Shown here: one piece after another, positions 17,516-25,438 of the stretch
How positions within the stretch are numbered: the stretch's first letter is position 1
How the letters are laid out: every line of letters begins with the position of its first letter
Source of the DNA: Bog-473 sp963777485
Lineage (GTDB): Bacteria > Actinomycetota > Acidimicrobiia > Acidimicrobiales > RAAP-2
Length of the DNA: 64,000 nucleotides
Reading direction: 5' to 3'
Assembly: GCA_963777485.1 (NCBI GenBank)
Contig: CAVZQP010000003.1
Coordinates: forward strand, 186,001 to 250,000
Translations under genes and position numbers: made by a program
The notes under the pieces: generated by a model
What the model was told of the DNA's origin: nothing
The model's input: the letters and a program-made list of their open reading frames with translations, nothing else
Databases searched by the model: none

Positions 17516-18540
17516 CGGGTGCCGGGCTCGCGTTGCTCGTACGGCGTGAGCCCGCTGCGGACGGCCGTGACGAGGAAGTCGCTTCCGTCGGGGCCCTGCT
17601 GCGCGGCGGCGGTGTAGCCGCTGTCCTCCAACAGGCGAGACCAGGTCTCGGGACGAAGCGGCCGGCCGGGTGCGAGGTCGGCGCCGTAGGGGGCGTCGGC
17701 CGCCTCCCAGGTGCCTCGCCCGACCGAGTGGATCACGAGGGTGCCGCCGGGAGCCAGCCTGTCGCCGATCGCGGCGAGGAGGTGGGTGCGCTCGCCGCCC
17801 GCCATGCCCTCGACCGTCCCGCTGAGCACGACCCCCCCGAGCCCGGCGGCCGCCACCGCGCGCAGATGCTCGGTGACGTGTTCGTCGCGCAGGTCCAAGG
17901 CGCCGCCGAGCTCCGCGGCGTCGACGATCGGGGCGCGAGGGTCGATGCCGTACGCGTCCACACCGGAGTCGACGATCCGCCGGACCAGCCACCCGTCGCC
18001 GCACGCTGCGTGCAGCACCCGGCCCGGTGCCTTGGCCAAGGCGGCGAGCGCGGGCTCGACCCACCAGGCGCCGGGGGGCACCGAGGTCGGGAATTCGACG
18101 ATGCTCGCGTCGGGTACCCGTTGCGCCTCGATCCGTCGCTCCAGCTCCTTGAGATGGTCGTCCACGATGTGCAGCGCGCGGCTGACCGCGGACGCGGACT
18201 GGCTCATCTGGTGGGTGACCCAGCCGACGTACCAGAGCATCATCGTGCGCATGCCCTTCTTCACCGCGGCGCCGGCGGCCCGTTCCGACTCGACCGGCAC
18301 GACGGGGTCGATGAACGTCGCGGCGTCCACCAGGCGGAGCGCCTCGCTCAGGTCTCCCCCGCGCACGCCAATGGGCGAGTGGGCGAGGAAGAGCTCGTCG
18401 AGCTCGCGCTCGAGGCGGGGCGGCAGGTCGCCCGAGGCTCGGCGCAGGCGCACCTCCTCGGCGATCTCGGCCATGACCTGATGGACGTAGGCGCCGGGGT
18501 CCTCCGGTGTTTCGTCGCCCGTGTGTTCGGCGTCACTCAT
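17512..18540 (-). CDS. SAM methyltransferase with N-terminal helical region, possible glycan chain-capping enzyme
   Basis: A 342-residue protein. The ATG at 18538-18540 has GGAG 6 bases upstream and is preferred to a GTG at 18546. Residues about 1-170 are mostly helical and include HQMSQSASAVSRALHIVDDH and LKELERRIEAQRV, likely coiled coil. The methyltransferase domain follows: GRVLHAACGDGWLVRRIVDS (SAM motif I), DAYGIDPRAPIVD, LGGVVLSGTVEGM and GTLVIHSVG. The motif VLHAxCGxGxLV is shared with the gene at 10712. Its place directly after wzt recalls chain-terminating methyltransferases such as WbdD in O-antigen systems; that role is an inference, and no kinase domain is seen. Confidence 0.8.
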   Translation of the reverse strand: MSDAEHTGDETPEDPGAYVHQVMAEIAEEVRLRRASGDLPPRLERELDELFLAHSPIGVRGGDLSEALRLVDAATFIDPVVPVESERAAGAAVKKGMRTMMLWYVGWVTHQMSQSASAVSRALHIVDDHLKELERRIEAQRVPDASIVEFPTSVPPGAWWVEPALAALAKAPGRVLHAACGDGWLVRRIVDSGVDAYGIDPRAPIVDAAELGGALDLRDEHVTEHLRAVAAAGLGGVVLSGTVEGMAGGERTHLLAAIGDRLAPGGTLVIHSVGRGTWEAADAPYGADLAPGRPLRPETWSRLLEDSGYTAAAQQGPDGSDFLVTAVRSGLTPYEQREPGTR

Positions 18541-18560
18541 GCCCACTCCGCTCCGTCCGT

Positions 18561-19850
18561 TCAGGCCATCGCGGCCGAGTCGAGGTTGCTCTCGGACGAG
18601 ATGAGGGCGGCGTGCACGTCCATCCGCACCGCGCCGGTGACCTTGCTGGGGTTCATGACCTCGAAGGTGCCGGCGTTCTCCTGCCAGTCGTAGAGGATCC
18701 CGCTGCGGCTCTGGATCCCGAGCGCGAACGAGAACGAGCCGTCGAGCAATGGCATGTTCACGATGCCGAAGTGCATGATTCCGGTCCCGACCGGTGCGTC
18801 GATCTGCACACCGATGATGGAGGTGTCAGTGCGCATGACGCTGCTGCCGGCGTCGTCTCGGATTTCCAGCGAGAAGACGACGTCTTCGGTCGCCTGCAAC
18901 GCCTCGAATTCGACCCGGATGGTCAGGTCGTCGCCGGTGGTCATGTAGGGCACCGAGTTGTCGCCCGAGTACACGCGGTGGACGGAACGGAACCGTACGG
19001 GTCGGTTCGCGTCGTCCGCCGACCCGGTGTCCCCGACGCCCTCGTTGCCGACCATGTCCGGTGTCGCCGGCACGGCCACGAGGGCCGGGTCCACCACTGA
19101 CATCCCCGCACCCTCAGCCATGAGGCGCTCGCGGAAGATGCGGGTCGCCTCGCCGGGCTCGCCCTCGGCGACCATGAGGCCGTGGCTGAGCACGACGCCA
19201 CGGTCGCAGATGCTGCGCACGGTGTCGGCGGCGTGGGTCACCAGGAGGATGGTGCGGCCCTCCTTCTGGAACTGCTTGACGCGGTCGACGCACTTGCGCT
19301 GGAAGCGCTCGTCGCCCACGGCGAGAACCTCGTCGATGACGAGGATGTCGGGGTCCACGTTCACGGCGACAGCGAAGCCCAGCCGCACCGTCATGCCCGA
19401 CGAATAGAACTTCACCGGCCCGTCGATGAACTCCTCGAGCTCGGAGAAATCGACGATGGCGTCGAAGGAGCGGTCGATCTCGCTCTTGGACATGCCGAGC
19501 AGCGAGCCGTTCAGGTAGATGTTCTCCCGGCCTGTCAGGTCCATTTGGAAGCCGGCACCGAGCTCGAGGAGGCCGGCCAGCTTCCCCCGCACGGCGACCT
19601 CGCCCGACGTGGGCTGCAGCACGCCGCAGATGCACTTGAGCAGCGTCGACTTACCCGAGCCGTTCCGGCCGAGGATGCCGACCGTCTCCCCCTCCTTGAC
19701 CGTGAGCGAGACGTCGCTGAGTGCCCAGAAGTCCTCGGTGGACTTCCGGCGTCCGCCGTGGATGATGCGCTCCTTGACCGTGTTGTACTGCCCGTGGGCG
19801 AGTCTGAATCGCTTGGAGACGTTGCGGACGTCGACCGCGAAGTCGCTCAT
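18561..19850 (-). CDS. wzt: Polysaccharide ABC exporter ATPase, Wzt type, with C-terminal extension
   Basis: A 429-residue protein from the ATG at 19848-19850, 2 bases after the wzm stop codon. The ATPase domain (about 1-245) has Walker A GRNGSGKST, the Wzt-type signature FYSSGMTVRLGFAVAV, Walker B DILVIDEVLAVGD and the switch LLVTHA. Residues about 275-429 form a beta-rich extension (PVRFRSVHRVYSGDN, DLTIRVEFEAL, HFGIVNMPLLDGSFSFALGI). It matches the carbohydrate-binding domain of O-antigen Wzt proteins, which recognises the modified non-reducing end. Such exporters move lipid-linked glycan across the membrane. The domain fits well with the adjacent methyltransferase. Confidence 0.92.
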   Translation of the reverse strand: MSDFAVDVRNVSKRFRLAHGQYNTVKERIIHGGRRKSTEDFWALSDVSLTVKEGETVGILGRNGSGKSTLLKCICGVLQPTSGEVAVRGKLAGLLELGAGFQMDLTGRENIYLNGSLLGMSKSEIDRSFDAIVDFSELEEFIDGPVKFYSSGMTVRLGFAVAVNVDPDILVIDEVLAVGDERFQRKCVDRVKQFQKEGRTILLVTHAADTVRSICDRGVVLSHGLMVAEGEPGEATRIFRERLMAEGAGMSVVDPALVAVPATPDMVGNEGVGDTGSADDANRPVRFRSVHRVYSGDNSVPYMTTGDDLTIRVEFEALQATEDVVFSLEIRDDAGSSVMRTDTSIIGVQIDAPVGTGIMHFGIVNMPLLDGSFSFALGIQSRSGILYDWQENAGTFEVMNPSKVTGAVRMDVHAALISSESNLDSAAMA

Positions 19851-19852
19851 GA

Positions 19853-20905
19853 TCAGAGCTCCTCGGCGAAGTTGCCCTCGAGCCGCCCGAAGACGGCCAA
19901 GGCGACAAAGAAGAGCACGACCGCCAGGAAGAGCACGGCCAGGTCGAGGCCCACGTACCACAGCATGCCCTTCGGGGGCAGCACGTCATACTTCGTGGTC
20001 ACGTGGGTGACGTGATTGCCGACGGTTACGGTCGTCGTGACGTAAGCCGTCTGGACCGCATAGATGCAACGCTGGAACGACAGTATGAGCGGCACCATCG
20101 GGTTCAGGAAGTAGATCCAAGTCCGCCCCTCAGGTCCCAGTCTGTTGCCGATGTACTGCTGATAGGCGTAGACGATCGGGCAAGCCCAGAACCACGCCGC
20201 GAGAATGACCTCGATGAGGTGTTGCATGTCGCGCAGGTAGACGTTGACCGCGGAGAGCAGCACGGCGAGTGCCGATGCGAGAACGATGCCGGTCACCAGT
20301 GCCAGCAGCAGAACCGGAAGGTACGACCAGTCCGGGACCGTGTGCAGCGCGACCATGAAAATGACCATCACGATGGCCTGGAAGAAGAAGAAGACGCAGG
20401 CCGATCCGACGGCGGCGAGCGAAAGGATCTCTCGGGGAAACGAGACCTTCTTCACGATGCCGGCGTTGTTGACCACCACTCCGGTGCCTGTGAGCACACC
20501 TAAGGAGAAGAGATTCCAAAGCAGCAGGCCCGCGAACAGGAAGATCACGAAGTGGGGCTGCTTGTTGTTCAGGACGATCGAGAAGACGACGAAGTAGATG
20601 GCGAGCGACATCGCCGGCGCCAACATCGACCACACGAGGCCGAGGACCGAGTTCTTGTACTTGACCTTGATCTCGGTCCGGACGAGATAGACCAGCAGCT
20701 CACGGGACAGCCAGATCTCGCGTAGACGCTGCCCCACGCTGATCGTGGGCGTGACGATGCGCGTGTTCTGGCTATGGCGAGCTGCTCGTTCGCTCAAGCC
20801 TCCTGCCTCCGCCGCCATGGGCGAACGGTCCGCCACTCTTTCCTCGGGGGCCTCCTCGGATCTCCTGTCTGCGTCCGACGAGGAGGCCGGGACGTCCAGG
20901 GCCAC
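19853..20905 (-). CDS. wzm: Polysaccharide ABC exporter permease, Wzm/ABC-2 type
   Basis: An integral membrane permease of 350 residues if the GTG at 20905 is used, or 321 from the ATG at 20818; neither has a strong ribosome binding site. The N-terminal amphipathic start LREIWLSRELLVYLVRTEIK, then KVKYKNSVLGLVWSMLAPAM, is the hallmark of Wzm/TagG permeases. About six membrane spans follow, including HFVIFLFAGLLLWNLFSLGV, and the LRDMQHLIEVILAAWFWACP segment. It pairs with the ATPase encoded just after it. A GTG start would lie only 2 bases after clpP. Confidence 0.9.
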   Translation of the reverse strand: MALDVPASSSDADRRSEEAPEERVADRSPMAAEAGGLSERAARHSQNTRIVTPTISVGQRLREIWLSRELLVYLVRTEIKVKYKNSVLGLVWSMLAPAMSLAIYFVVFSIVLNNKQPHFVIFLFAGLLLWNLFSLGVLTGTGVVVNNAGIVKKVSFPREILSLAAVGSACVFFFFQAIVMVIFMVALHTVPDWSYLPVLLLALVTGIVLASALAVLLSAVNVYLRDMQHLIEVILAAWFWACPIVYAYQQYIGNRLGPEGRTWIYFLNPMVPLILSFQRCIYAVQTAYVTTTVTVGNHVTHVTTKYDVLPPKGMLWYVGLDLAVLFLAVVLFFVALAVFGRLEGNFAEEL

Positions 20906-20907
20906 GC

Positions 20908-21525
20908 CTATTTGTTCCCCGCCGCGGTGGAGGTCGCCGAACGGTCGATGACGCTGTCGATGAAGCCGTACTCCTGCGCCTCTTCCGCTGTGAACCACCG
21001 GTCGCGGTCGGAGTCCGTCTCGATCCGCTCGATCGGCTGCCCGGTGTGGAACGCGATCCGCTCCGCCATCATCCGCTTGAGGTAGATGATCTGCTCGGCC
21101 TGGATGGCTATGTCAGCCGCCTGCCCCTGCATGGCGCCTGAGGGCTGGTGCATGAGGATGCGCGAGTGCGGCAGGGCGAACCGCTTGCCCGGCGCGCCGG
21201 CGCACAGCAGGAACTGGCCCATGCTGGCGGCGAGGCCGACGCAGATGGTCGAGACATCGGGCTTGACGTACTGCATGGTGTCGTAGATCGCGAGCCCGTC
21301 GGTCACCGACCCGCCCGGAGAGTTGATGTAGAGCGAGATGTCCTTCTCGGGGTTCTCGGCCTCCAGGAGGATCAGCTGGGCGCAGACGAGATTGGCCGTG
21401 ACCTGGTCGATCGCGCTGCCGATGAAGACGATCCGCTCCTTGAGAAGCTGCTGGAAGATCCGGCCGGAAGAGTCGAGATCCGCCCCCGCGGCAACAATTT
21501 GGGGGGCTTCAGTGGGGTGGGACAT
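20908..21525 (-). CDS. clpP: ATP-dependent Clp protease proteolytic subunit
   Basis: A 205-residue serine protease subunit starting at the ATG at 21523-21525. The catalytic triad is visible: Ser101 in LAASMGQFLL, His126 in ILMHQPSG and Asp175 in DSDRDRWF. The SPGGSVTDGLAIYDTM oxyanion segment and the GFIDSVID end are also typical. ClpP forms double heptamers that degrade substrates fed by ClpX or ClpC. Actinobacteria often have two or more clpP genes in an operon with clpX; here it stands alone, followed at once by the wzm exporter gene. The stop codon TAG is at 20908-20910. Confidence 0.93.
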   Translation of the reverse strand: MSHPTEAPQIVAAGADLDSSGRIFQQLLKERIVFIGSAIDQVTANLVCAQLILLEAENPEKDISLYINSPGGSVTDGLAIYDTMQYVKPDVSTICVGLAASMGQFLLCAGAPGKRFALPHSRILMHQPSGAMQGQAADIAIQAEQIIYLKRMMAERIAFHTGQPIERIETDSDRDRWFTAEEAQEYGFIDSVIDRSATSTAAGNK

Positions 21526-21604
21526 GGGCGCGAGGCTAGTGGCCGCAGCGGGTACCCGTAGGCACAGCGCCGTAAGCTCCCAGGTCACCGGTACAACTGG
21601 GACC

Positions 21605-21691
<87 letters not shown>

Positions 21692-22046
21692 CTCGGGTGC
21701 TCCCCGGGCCCCGGATTCCTTCTGCGAACCGCCAAGGCCGGCGGGTCGCGCGGCGGTATATGTGCGCAGGTGGCTGGGTTTCGCACGTGTGTATACGCGG
21801 CCTCAGAGACCTCGTATACACACAGAAGTGGCGCGCCCTTCGCCGCGTATCGAGGTTGAGGAAACCACGCGGACTTTGCCGCGTATACGGTCACGCGTGG
21901 TCAACGGGCTCCGGCGCGTATGCAATCGCGAGAGACTTTCCCCGTCCTCGCTCGGCGTCACCACCGGATCCTCACCGTCCCGATCGCCTCACGACCCCGA
22001 CCGTTCATCGAGGCGCCCGGCAGGCGCGTCGCGTAGCTTGCCCGGC
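21692..22046. other. 355-base intergenic region with palindromes and repeated CCGCGTAT motifs
   Basis: No credible gene lies between the tRNA and glycerate kinase. The region holds a perfect 11-base inverted repeat (21787-21823), a pair CCACGCG/CGCGTGG (21866-21872, 21894-21900), and copies of CCGCGTAT or close variants at 21793-21800 (reverse), 21843-21850, 21879-21886 and 21914-21921. It is clearly lower in coding bias and richer in TA steps than its surroundings. Confidence 0.6.
21787..21823. repeat. Perfect inverted repeat, 11-base arms
   Basis: Arms GTGTGTATACG (21787-21797) and CGTATACACAC (21813-21823) flank a 15-base spacer. It could be an operator, a recombination site or an RNA hairpin. 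There is no T-run after it, so a classical terminator is unlikely. Confidence 0.7.
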
Positions 22047-23087
22047 GTGCCGCACCTCGTCGCCGCCCCCGACAAGTTCCGCGGCACCGCGTCGGCAGCC
22101 GAGGCGGCAGCCGCCATGGCGGACGCCGCCCGCGCAGCCGGGTGGAGCGCCGACGAGGTCCCGATGTCGGACGGCGGAGAGGGCCTGCTCGATGCGCTCG
22201 GCGGCGAGCCGCACACCACCACTGTCGCCGGCCCCCTCGGCCGCCCCGTCAGAGCCGAATGGCGCATGCTCGACACCACGGACTCCGCCGGGCCTACCGC
22301 CGTCGTCGAGATGTCACAGGCCGCGGGCCGCTCCCGGCTCCCCCACCCCCACGGCGACGACCCCGTCCGCGCCGGAACGACCGGCGTGGGCCAGCTGCTC
22401 CTCGCCGCCCGGGACGCCGGAGCCCGGCGCATCGTCATCGGCTGCGGCGGCTCCGCCACGACCGACGGTGGCCTGGGCGCGGTCGAGGCGGTCGGCTCGC
22501 CCGACGCCCTCCGCAACATCGACCTGGTCGTCGCCTGCGACGTCACAACCTCCTTCACCGACGCCGCCGCGATCTTCGGCCCCCAGAAGGGAGCCACGCC
22601 CGAACAGGTCCAGTTCCTCACGCAGCGCCTTCGAGAGCTCGCCGCGCGCTACCGCACAGAAATGGGCGTCGACGTCACCACAGTCCCGGGTGCCGGCGCC
22701 GCGGGCGGTCTCGGCGGTGGGCTGCTCGTGCTCGGTGCCCACCTCCTCCCGGGCTTCGACCTCGTGGCGGACCTGGTCGGCCTCCCCGCCCGCCTCGGGA
22801 GCGCCGATCTCGTGGTCACGGGCGAGGGCCATCTCGATCCCCCGTCCTTCGAGGGCAAGGTCCCCGGCGGCGTCCTCGCTCTGGCCCGGGCGCGACCCGG
22901 CCCCGCCGGCCCCGTCCCCGTCCTCTGTGTCGCCGGCGGCGCCGACCGTTCCGTGCTCGCCCACCCACCCGACGGCATGGAGGTCCGCAGCCTGGTGGCG
23001 CTCTACGGGCGCGCCCGGGCGCGCCGTGAGACGGTCGAATTGATCGGGCGCACGACGGCCGAGTTCCTGGCCACGTTTTGCCCCTGA
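22047..23087 (+). CDS. Glycerate kinase (GK type 1, GarK/GlxK family)
   Basis: A 346-residue protein from a GTG at 22047, where homology begins (VPHLVAAPDKFRGTASAAEA). This N-terminus, together with VPMSDGGEGLLDAL, is diagnostic for type 1 glycerate kinases. Further family blocks are GTTGVGQLLLAARDAGARRI, IGCGGSATTDGGLGAVEA, GAAGGLGGGLLVLGA and VVTGEGHLDPPSFEGKVP. It phosphorylates D-glycerate with ATP, giving 2- or 3-phosphoglycerate depending on the subtype, and feeds glyoxylate or serine-derived carbon into glycolysis. At 346 residues it is slightly shorter than the usual 375-380. It appears to be transcribed alone. Confidence 0.92.
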   Translation: MPHLVAAPDKFRGTASAAEAAAAMADAARAAGWSADEVPMSDGGEGLLDALGGEPHTTTVAGPLGRPVRAEWRMLDTTDSAGPTAVVEMSQAAGRSRLPHPHGDDPVRAGTTGVGQLLLAARDAGARRIVIGCGGSATTDGGLGAVEAVGSPDALRNIDLVVACDVTTSFTDAAAIFGPQKGATPEQVQFLTQRLRELAARYRTEMGVDVTTVPGAGAAGGLGGGLLVLGAHLLPGFDLVADLVGLPARLGSADLVVTGEGHLDPPSFEGKVPGGVLALARARPGPAGPVPVLCVAGGADRSVLAHPPDGMEVRSLVALYGRARARRETVELIGRTTAEFLATFCP

Positions 23088-23162
23088 GCGGGGCCATCGG
23101 CAACACTGCTTCGCCGCACCACGACGGCAGGACAGGCACAAGGCGGCACAGGAGGCATCACC

Positions 23163-24074
23163 ATGGGACTGCTCGACGGCAAGGTTGCAGTCGTCACCGG
23201 CGCTGGACGCGGCATCGGCCGCGAGGAGGCGCTGACCCTTGCAGACGAAGGCGCAAAGGTCGTTGTCAACGACGTCGGCGCAGGCCTGCACGGCGAAGGC
23301 GGCGCCGACGTCCACCCGGCTGAGGAGGTCGTCGACCTCATCAAGAAGAACGGTGGCGAGGCCGTCGTCAACGGTGACGACATCAGCTCGTGGCAGGGCG
23401 GCAAGAACGTCGTGGAGCAGGCCATCGACACCTTCGGCTCGTTGGACATCCTCGTGAACAACGCCGGCATTCTCCGGGACAAGATGTCGTTCAACATGGA
23501 CGAGTCCGACTGGGACGACGTCATCCGCGTGCATCTCAAGGGCCACTTCGCCGCGACGCATCACGCGGCGGTCTACTGGCGCAACCGGTCCAAGGCCGGT
23601 GAGGAAGTGACGGGGCGCATCATCAACACGTCCTCGGAAGCCGGTCTCTTCGGCAACGCCGGACAGGCCAACTACGCCGCCGCGAAGGCCGGCATCGCAG
23701 CGCTCACCTGGGTCGAGGCCCGCGAGCTCAGCCGCTACGGCGTGACATCGAACGCGATCGCACCGCGCGCCCGCACCCGCATGACCGAGACGCTGTTCGG
23801 CGGCGACGGGATGGCGGCGAAGGAAGGCGTGTTCGACCAGTGGGACCCGAGGAACATCGCCAACGTCGTCGCCTTCCTCGCTGCGCCCCAGTCGGCCGAC
23901 GTCAACGGCCAGATCCTCGTGGTCTTCGGCGCCGACGTCTACGTGATGAGCGCCTTCCAGGCGATCGGCCAGGTAACCCGCGACAAGGCGTGGACCCCTT
24001 CGGAGCTCGTTGCGGCCAAGGGTGACATGTTCAAGGGCATCAGCTCGGGGGTGCCGGACTTCAGCTTCATTTAG
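23163..24074 (+). CDS. Short-chain dehydrogenase/reductase, (3R)-hydroxyacyl-CoA dehydrogenase-like
   Basis: A 303-residue SDR from ATG 23163 with an AGGAGG site 8 bases upstream. NAD(P) is bound by VAVVTGAGRGIGREEALTLA, with NDVG after strand 2. The catalytic residues are Ser in INTSSEAGLFG and Tyr/Lys in NYAAAKAG, and LVNNAGILRDKM is the NNAG motif. The sequence GLLDGKVAVVTGAGRG with the VNDVGAGLHGEG insert resembles the SDR unit of peroxisomal multifunctional enzyme 2 and bacterial relatives. These oxidise 3-hydroxyacyl-CoA, including in steroid side-chain or fatty-acid beta-oxidation. The C-terminal 60 residues (VTRDKAWTPSELVAAKGDMF) also match that group. The exact substrate is unknown. 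Confidence 0.88.
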   Translation: MGLLDGKVAVVTGAGRGIGREEALTLADEGAKVVVNDVGAGLHGEGGADVHPAEEVVDLIKKNGGEAVVNGDDISSWQGGKNVVEQAIDTFGSLDILVNNAGILRDKMSFNMDESDWDDVIRVHLKGHFAATHHAAVYWRNRSKAGEEVTGRIINTSSEAGLFGNAGQANYAAAKAGIAALTWVEARELSRYGVTSNAIAPRARTRMTETLFGGDGMAAKEGVFDQWDPRNIANVVAFLAAPQSADVNGQILVVFGADVYVMSAFQAIGQVTRDKAWTPSELVAAKGDMFKGISSGVPDFSFI

Positions 24075-24103
24075 TCCTGGCCGCCGGTCTGTGCTGCCTG
24101 AAC

Positions 24104-24334
24104 TCAGGAGCGGTGCTGCCGCAGATAGGCGCGTCCTGCCGACGACACGTCAACCAGCTCGCCCGACCCGCCAGCTCGGAGCCGTGCGATGAAGCCTCGG
24201 TCGTTGGCCTCCTCCCAAACCGGCAGTCGCGGGCACGACGTGCGCCACGCTTCCATCACCTCGGGGTAGGGGCGCGCCGCGGGGGCGAGCCACTCGAGCA
24301 AATCGAGGACCAGCGCGTCCACGGGATCAGCCAA
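24104..24334 (-). CDS. Small conserved protein of unknown function
   Basis: A 76-residue protein. The TTG at 24332-24334 has a GGGAGGT site 8 bases upstream and gives the start MADPVDALVLDLLEWLAPAA, which fits a widespread short family (xDPVDxLVLDLLEW..PYPEVMEAWRTSCPRLPVWE). An in-frame GTG at 24373 overlapping the upstream stop is the alternative. The C-terminus, ELVDVSSAGRAYLRQ, looks like a winged-helix end, so a small DNA- or protein-binding role is possible. It is third in the sigma/anti-sigma operon. Confidence 0.7.
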   Translation of the reverse strand: MADPVDALVLDLLEWLAPAARPYPEVMEAWRTSCPRLPVWEEANDRGFIARLRAGGSGELVDVSSAGRAYLRQHRS

Positions 24335-24369
24335 GAATGGAACCTCCCGCAGAATTGTAGACCGGGCCC

Positions 24370-24633
24370 TCACGGTTCGTCGCGCCACCTCCGGTAGAGG
24401 TCGGTGAGATCGTCGACGGCGTCGCTCGGGAGCGCGTCGGCGTCGATCGAACCAGTCAGCCTGATCGTGATCCGGATCTGTTCCAGGTATCCGGAGCAGT
24501 TGGGACACGCGGCGAGATGTCGTTGGAGCCGTCGACGTTGCCTACGCGTCAGGGTTCCTTCGAGGTATTCGGTCAGGAGTTCGATCGCCTGCTGACAGAC
24601 CAGGTCACGGCGCCGGAGCGACAACATGCTCAT
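24370..24633 (-). CDS. Zinc-finger anti-sigma factor (ZAS/zf-HC2 type)
   Basis: An 87-residue soluble protein without a membrane segment. The zinc-binding motif is C13 plus HLAACPNC (H-x3-C-x2-C) after EYLEGTLTRRQRRRLQRH, the pattern of RsrA-like and other ZAS anti-sigma factors. Such proteins bind the cognate ECF sigma and release it on a signal, often thiol oxidation in soluble members. The start overlaps the sigma gene's stop by 4 bases (24630-24633), so production of both is coupled. Confidence 0.87.
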   Translation of the reverse strand: MSMLSLRRRDLVCQQAIELLTEYLEGTLTRRQRRRLQRHLAACPNCSGYLEQIRITIRLTGSIDADALPSDAVDDLTDLYRRWRDEP

Positions 24634-25286
24634 GACCTTTCCACCTCCGCCGCCAACTGGCCGCGTAAAGCAGCCCGGCCCCGGTGCAGAAGGATCCTCT
24701 GGTTGCCCGGCCCTATGCCCAGCACGTCGCAGGCCTCCTCGCTGCTGAGGCCCTCCACGTCACGAAGGAGCACCACCTCTCGCTGCCGGGCCGGAAGCCG
24801 TTCGAGTGCGCTCCGGATTGCCGGTACGTAGGCCGACGCGTCGACACGCTCCTCGACCTCCTCCTCCCAATGCTGGACCGGGTGGGCCCATTGGCCCGAC
24901 TCGTCGAACCACGACGGGTCCACCGACGGTGCGCGATCCAATCGTCGCTTCTCCTCGATGACTCGGGCCGACCGGACGCGGTTGACGAGGATCCGGAACA
25001 ACCACGTCTTGAGTGACGAACGACCCTCGAAGCGATCGATGCCGCGCACCACACCCATCCACGTGTCTTGCACCGCCTCTTCCGCCACCGCGTGGCTCCC
25101 GACCATCGATGCGGCCAAACGGCACATAGGCATGTGATACCGCTCGACGAGCATCACAAAGGCCTGCTCGTCGCCACTGCGCAGGTGCTCGAGAAGCTCG
25201 ACATCGGTCTCCACACGGAGCAGCGTAGAACTGCGTGAGGCGACCGATGTGTCGGCTCGCGGTGCATTTGCGGTTCGAGAAACCAC
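24630..25286 (-). CDS. ECF-type RNA polymerase sigma factor
   Basis: A protein of up to 218 residues from a GTG at 25284-25286; a GTG at 25214 starting VETDVELLEHLRSGDEQAF would remove a non-conserved 24-residue tail. Region 2 is visible in FVMLVERYHMPMCRLAASMV, AEEAVQDTWMGVVRGIDRF and SLKTWLFRILVNRVRS. Region 4 is in ALERLPARQREVVLLRDVEG, followed by LSSEEACDVLGI. It is cotranscribed with its zinc anti-sigma factor and diverges from a secreted propeller gene, a likely target or partner. Confidence 0.9.
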   Translation of the reverse strand: MVSRTANAPRADTSVASRSSTLLRVETDVELLEHLRSGDEQAFVMLVERYHMPMCRLAASMVGSHAVAEEAVQDTWMGVVRGIDRFEGRSSLKTWLFRILVNRVRSARVIEEKRRLDRAPSVDPSWFDESGQWAHPVQHWEEEVEERVDASAYVPAIRSALERLPARQREVVLLRDVEGLSSEEACDVLGIGPGNQRILLHRGRAALRGQLAAEVERS

Positions 25287-25375
25287 GACTCCTTGTCCCC
25301 CCGGTCACGCGACCCGTTACGTCCAGCCTTCGAGACCTCCCGCCGTGTTGCGCCCGCCAGGTCGATTCGTAGAGG

Positions 25376-25386
25376 CGCGTAACGCG
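25376..25386. promoter_or_regulatory. Palindrome CGCGT-A-ACGCG in the sigma/propeller divergent promoter region
   Basis: The 152-base gap 25287-25438 must hold promoters for the ECF operon and the propeller gene. It contains this odd-centred palindrome and a related CCGTTACG at 25314-25321, about 60 bases away in opposite orientation. Binding by the ECF holoenzyme or another regulator is possible but untested. Confidence 0.3.
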
Positions 25387-25438
25387 AAGACGACATCCAG
25401 GGACGGTATCGGTGAAGACCACAACTGAAGGAGGCTGC

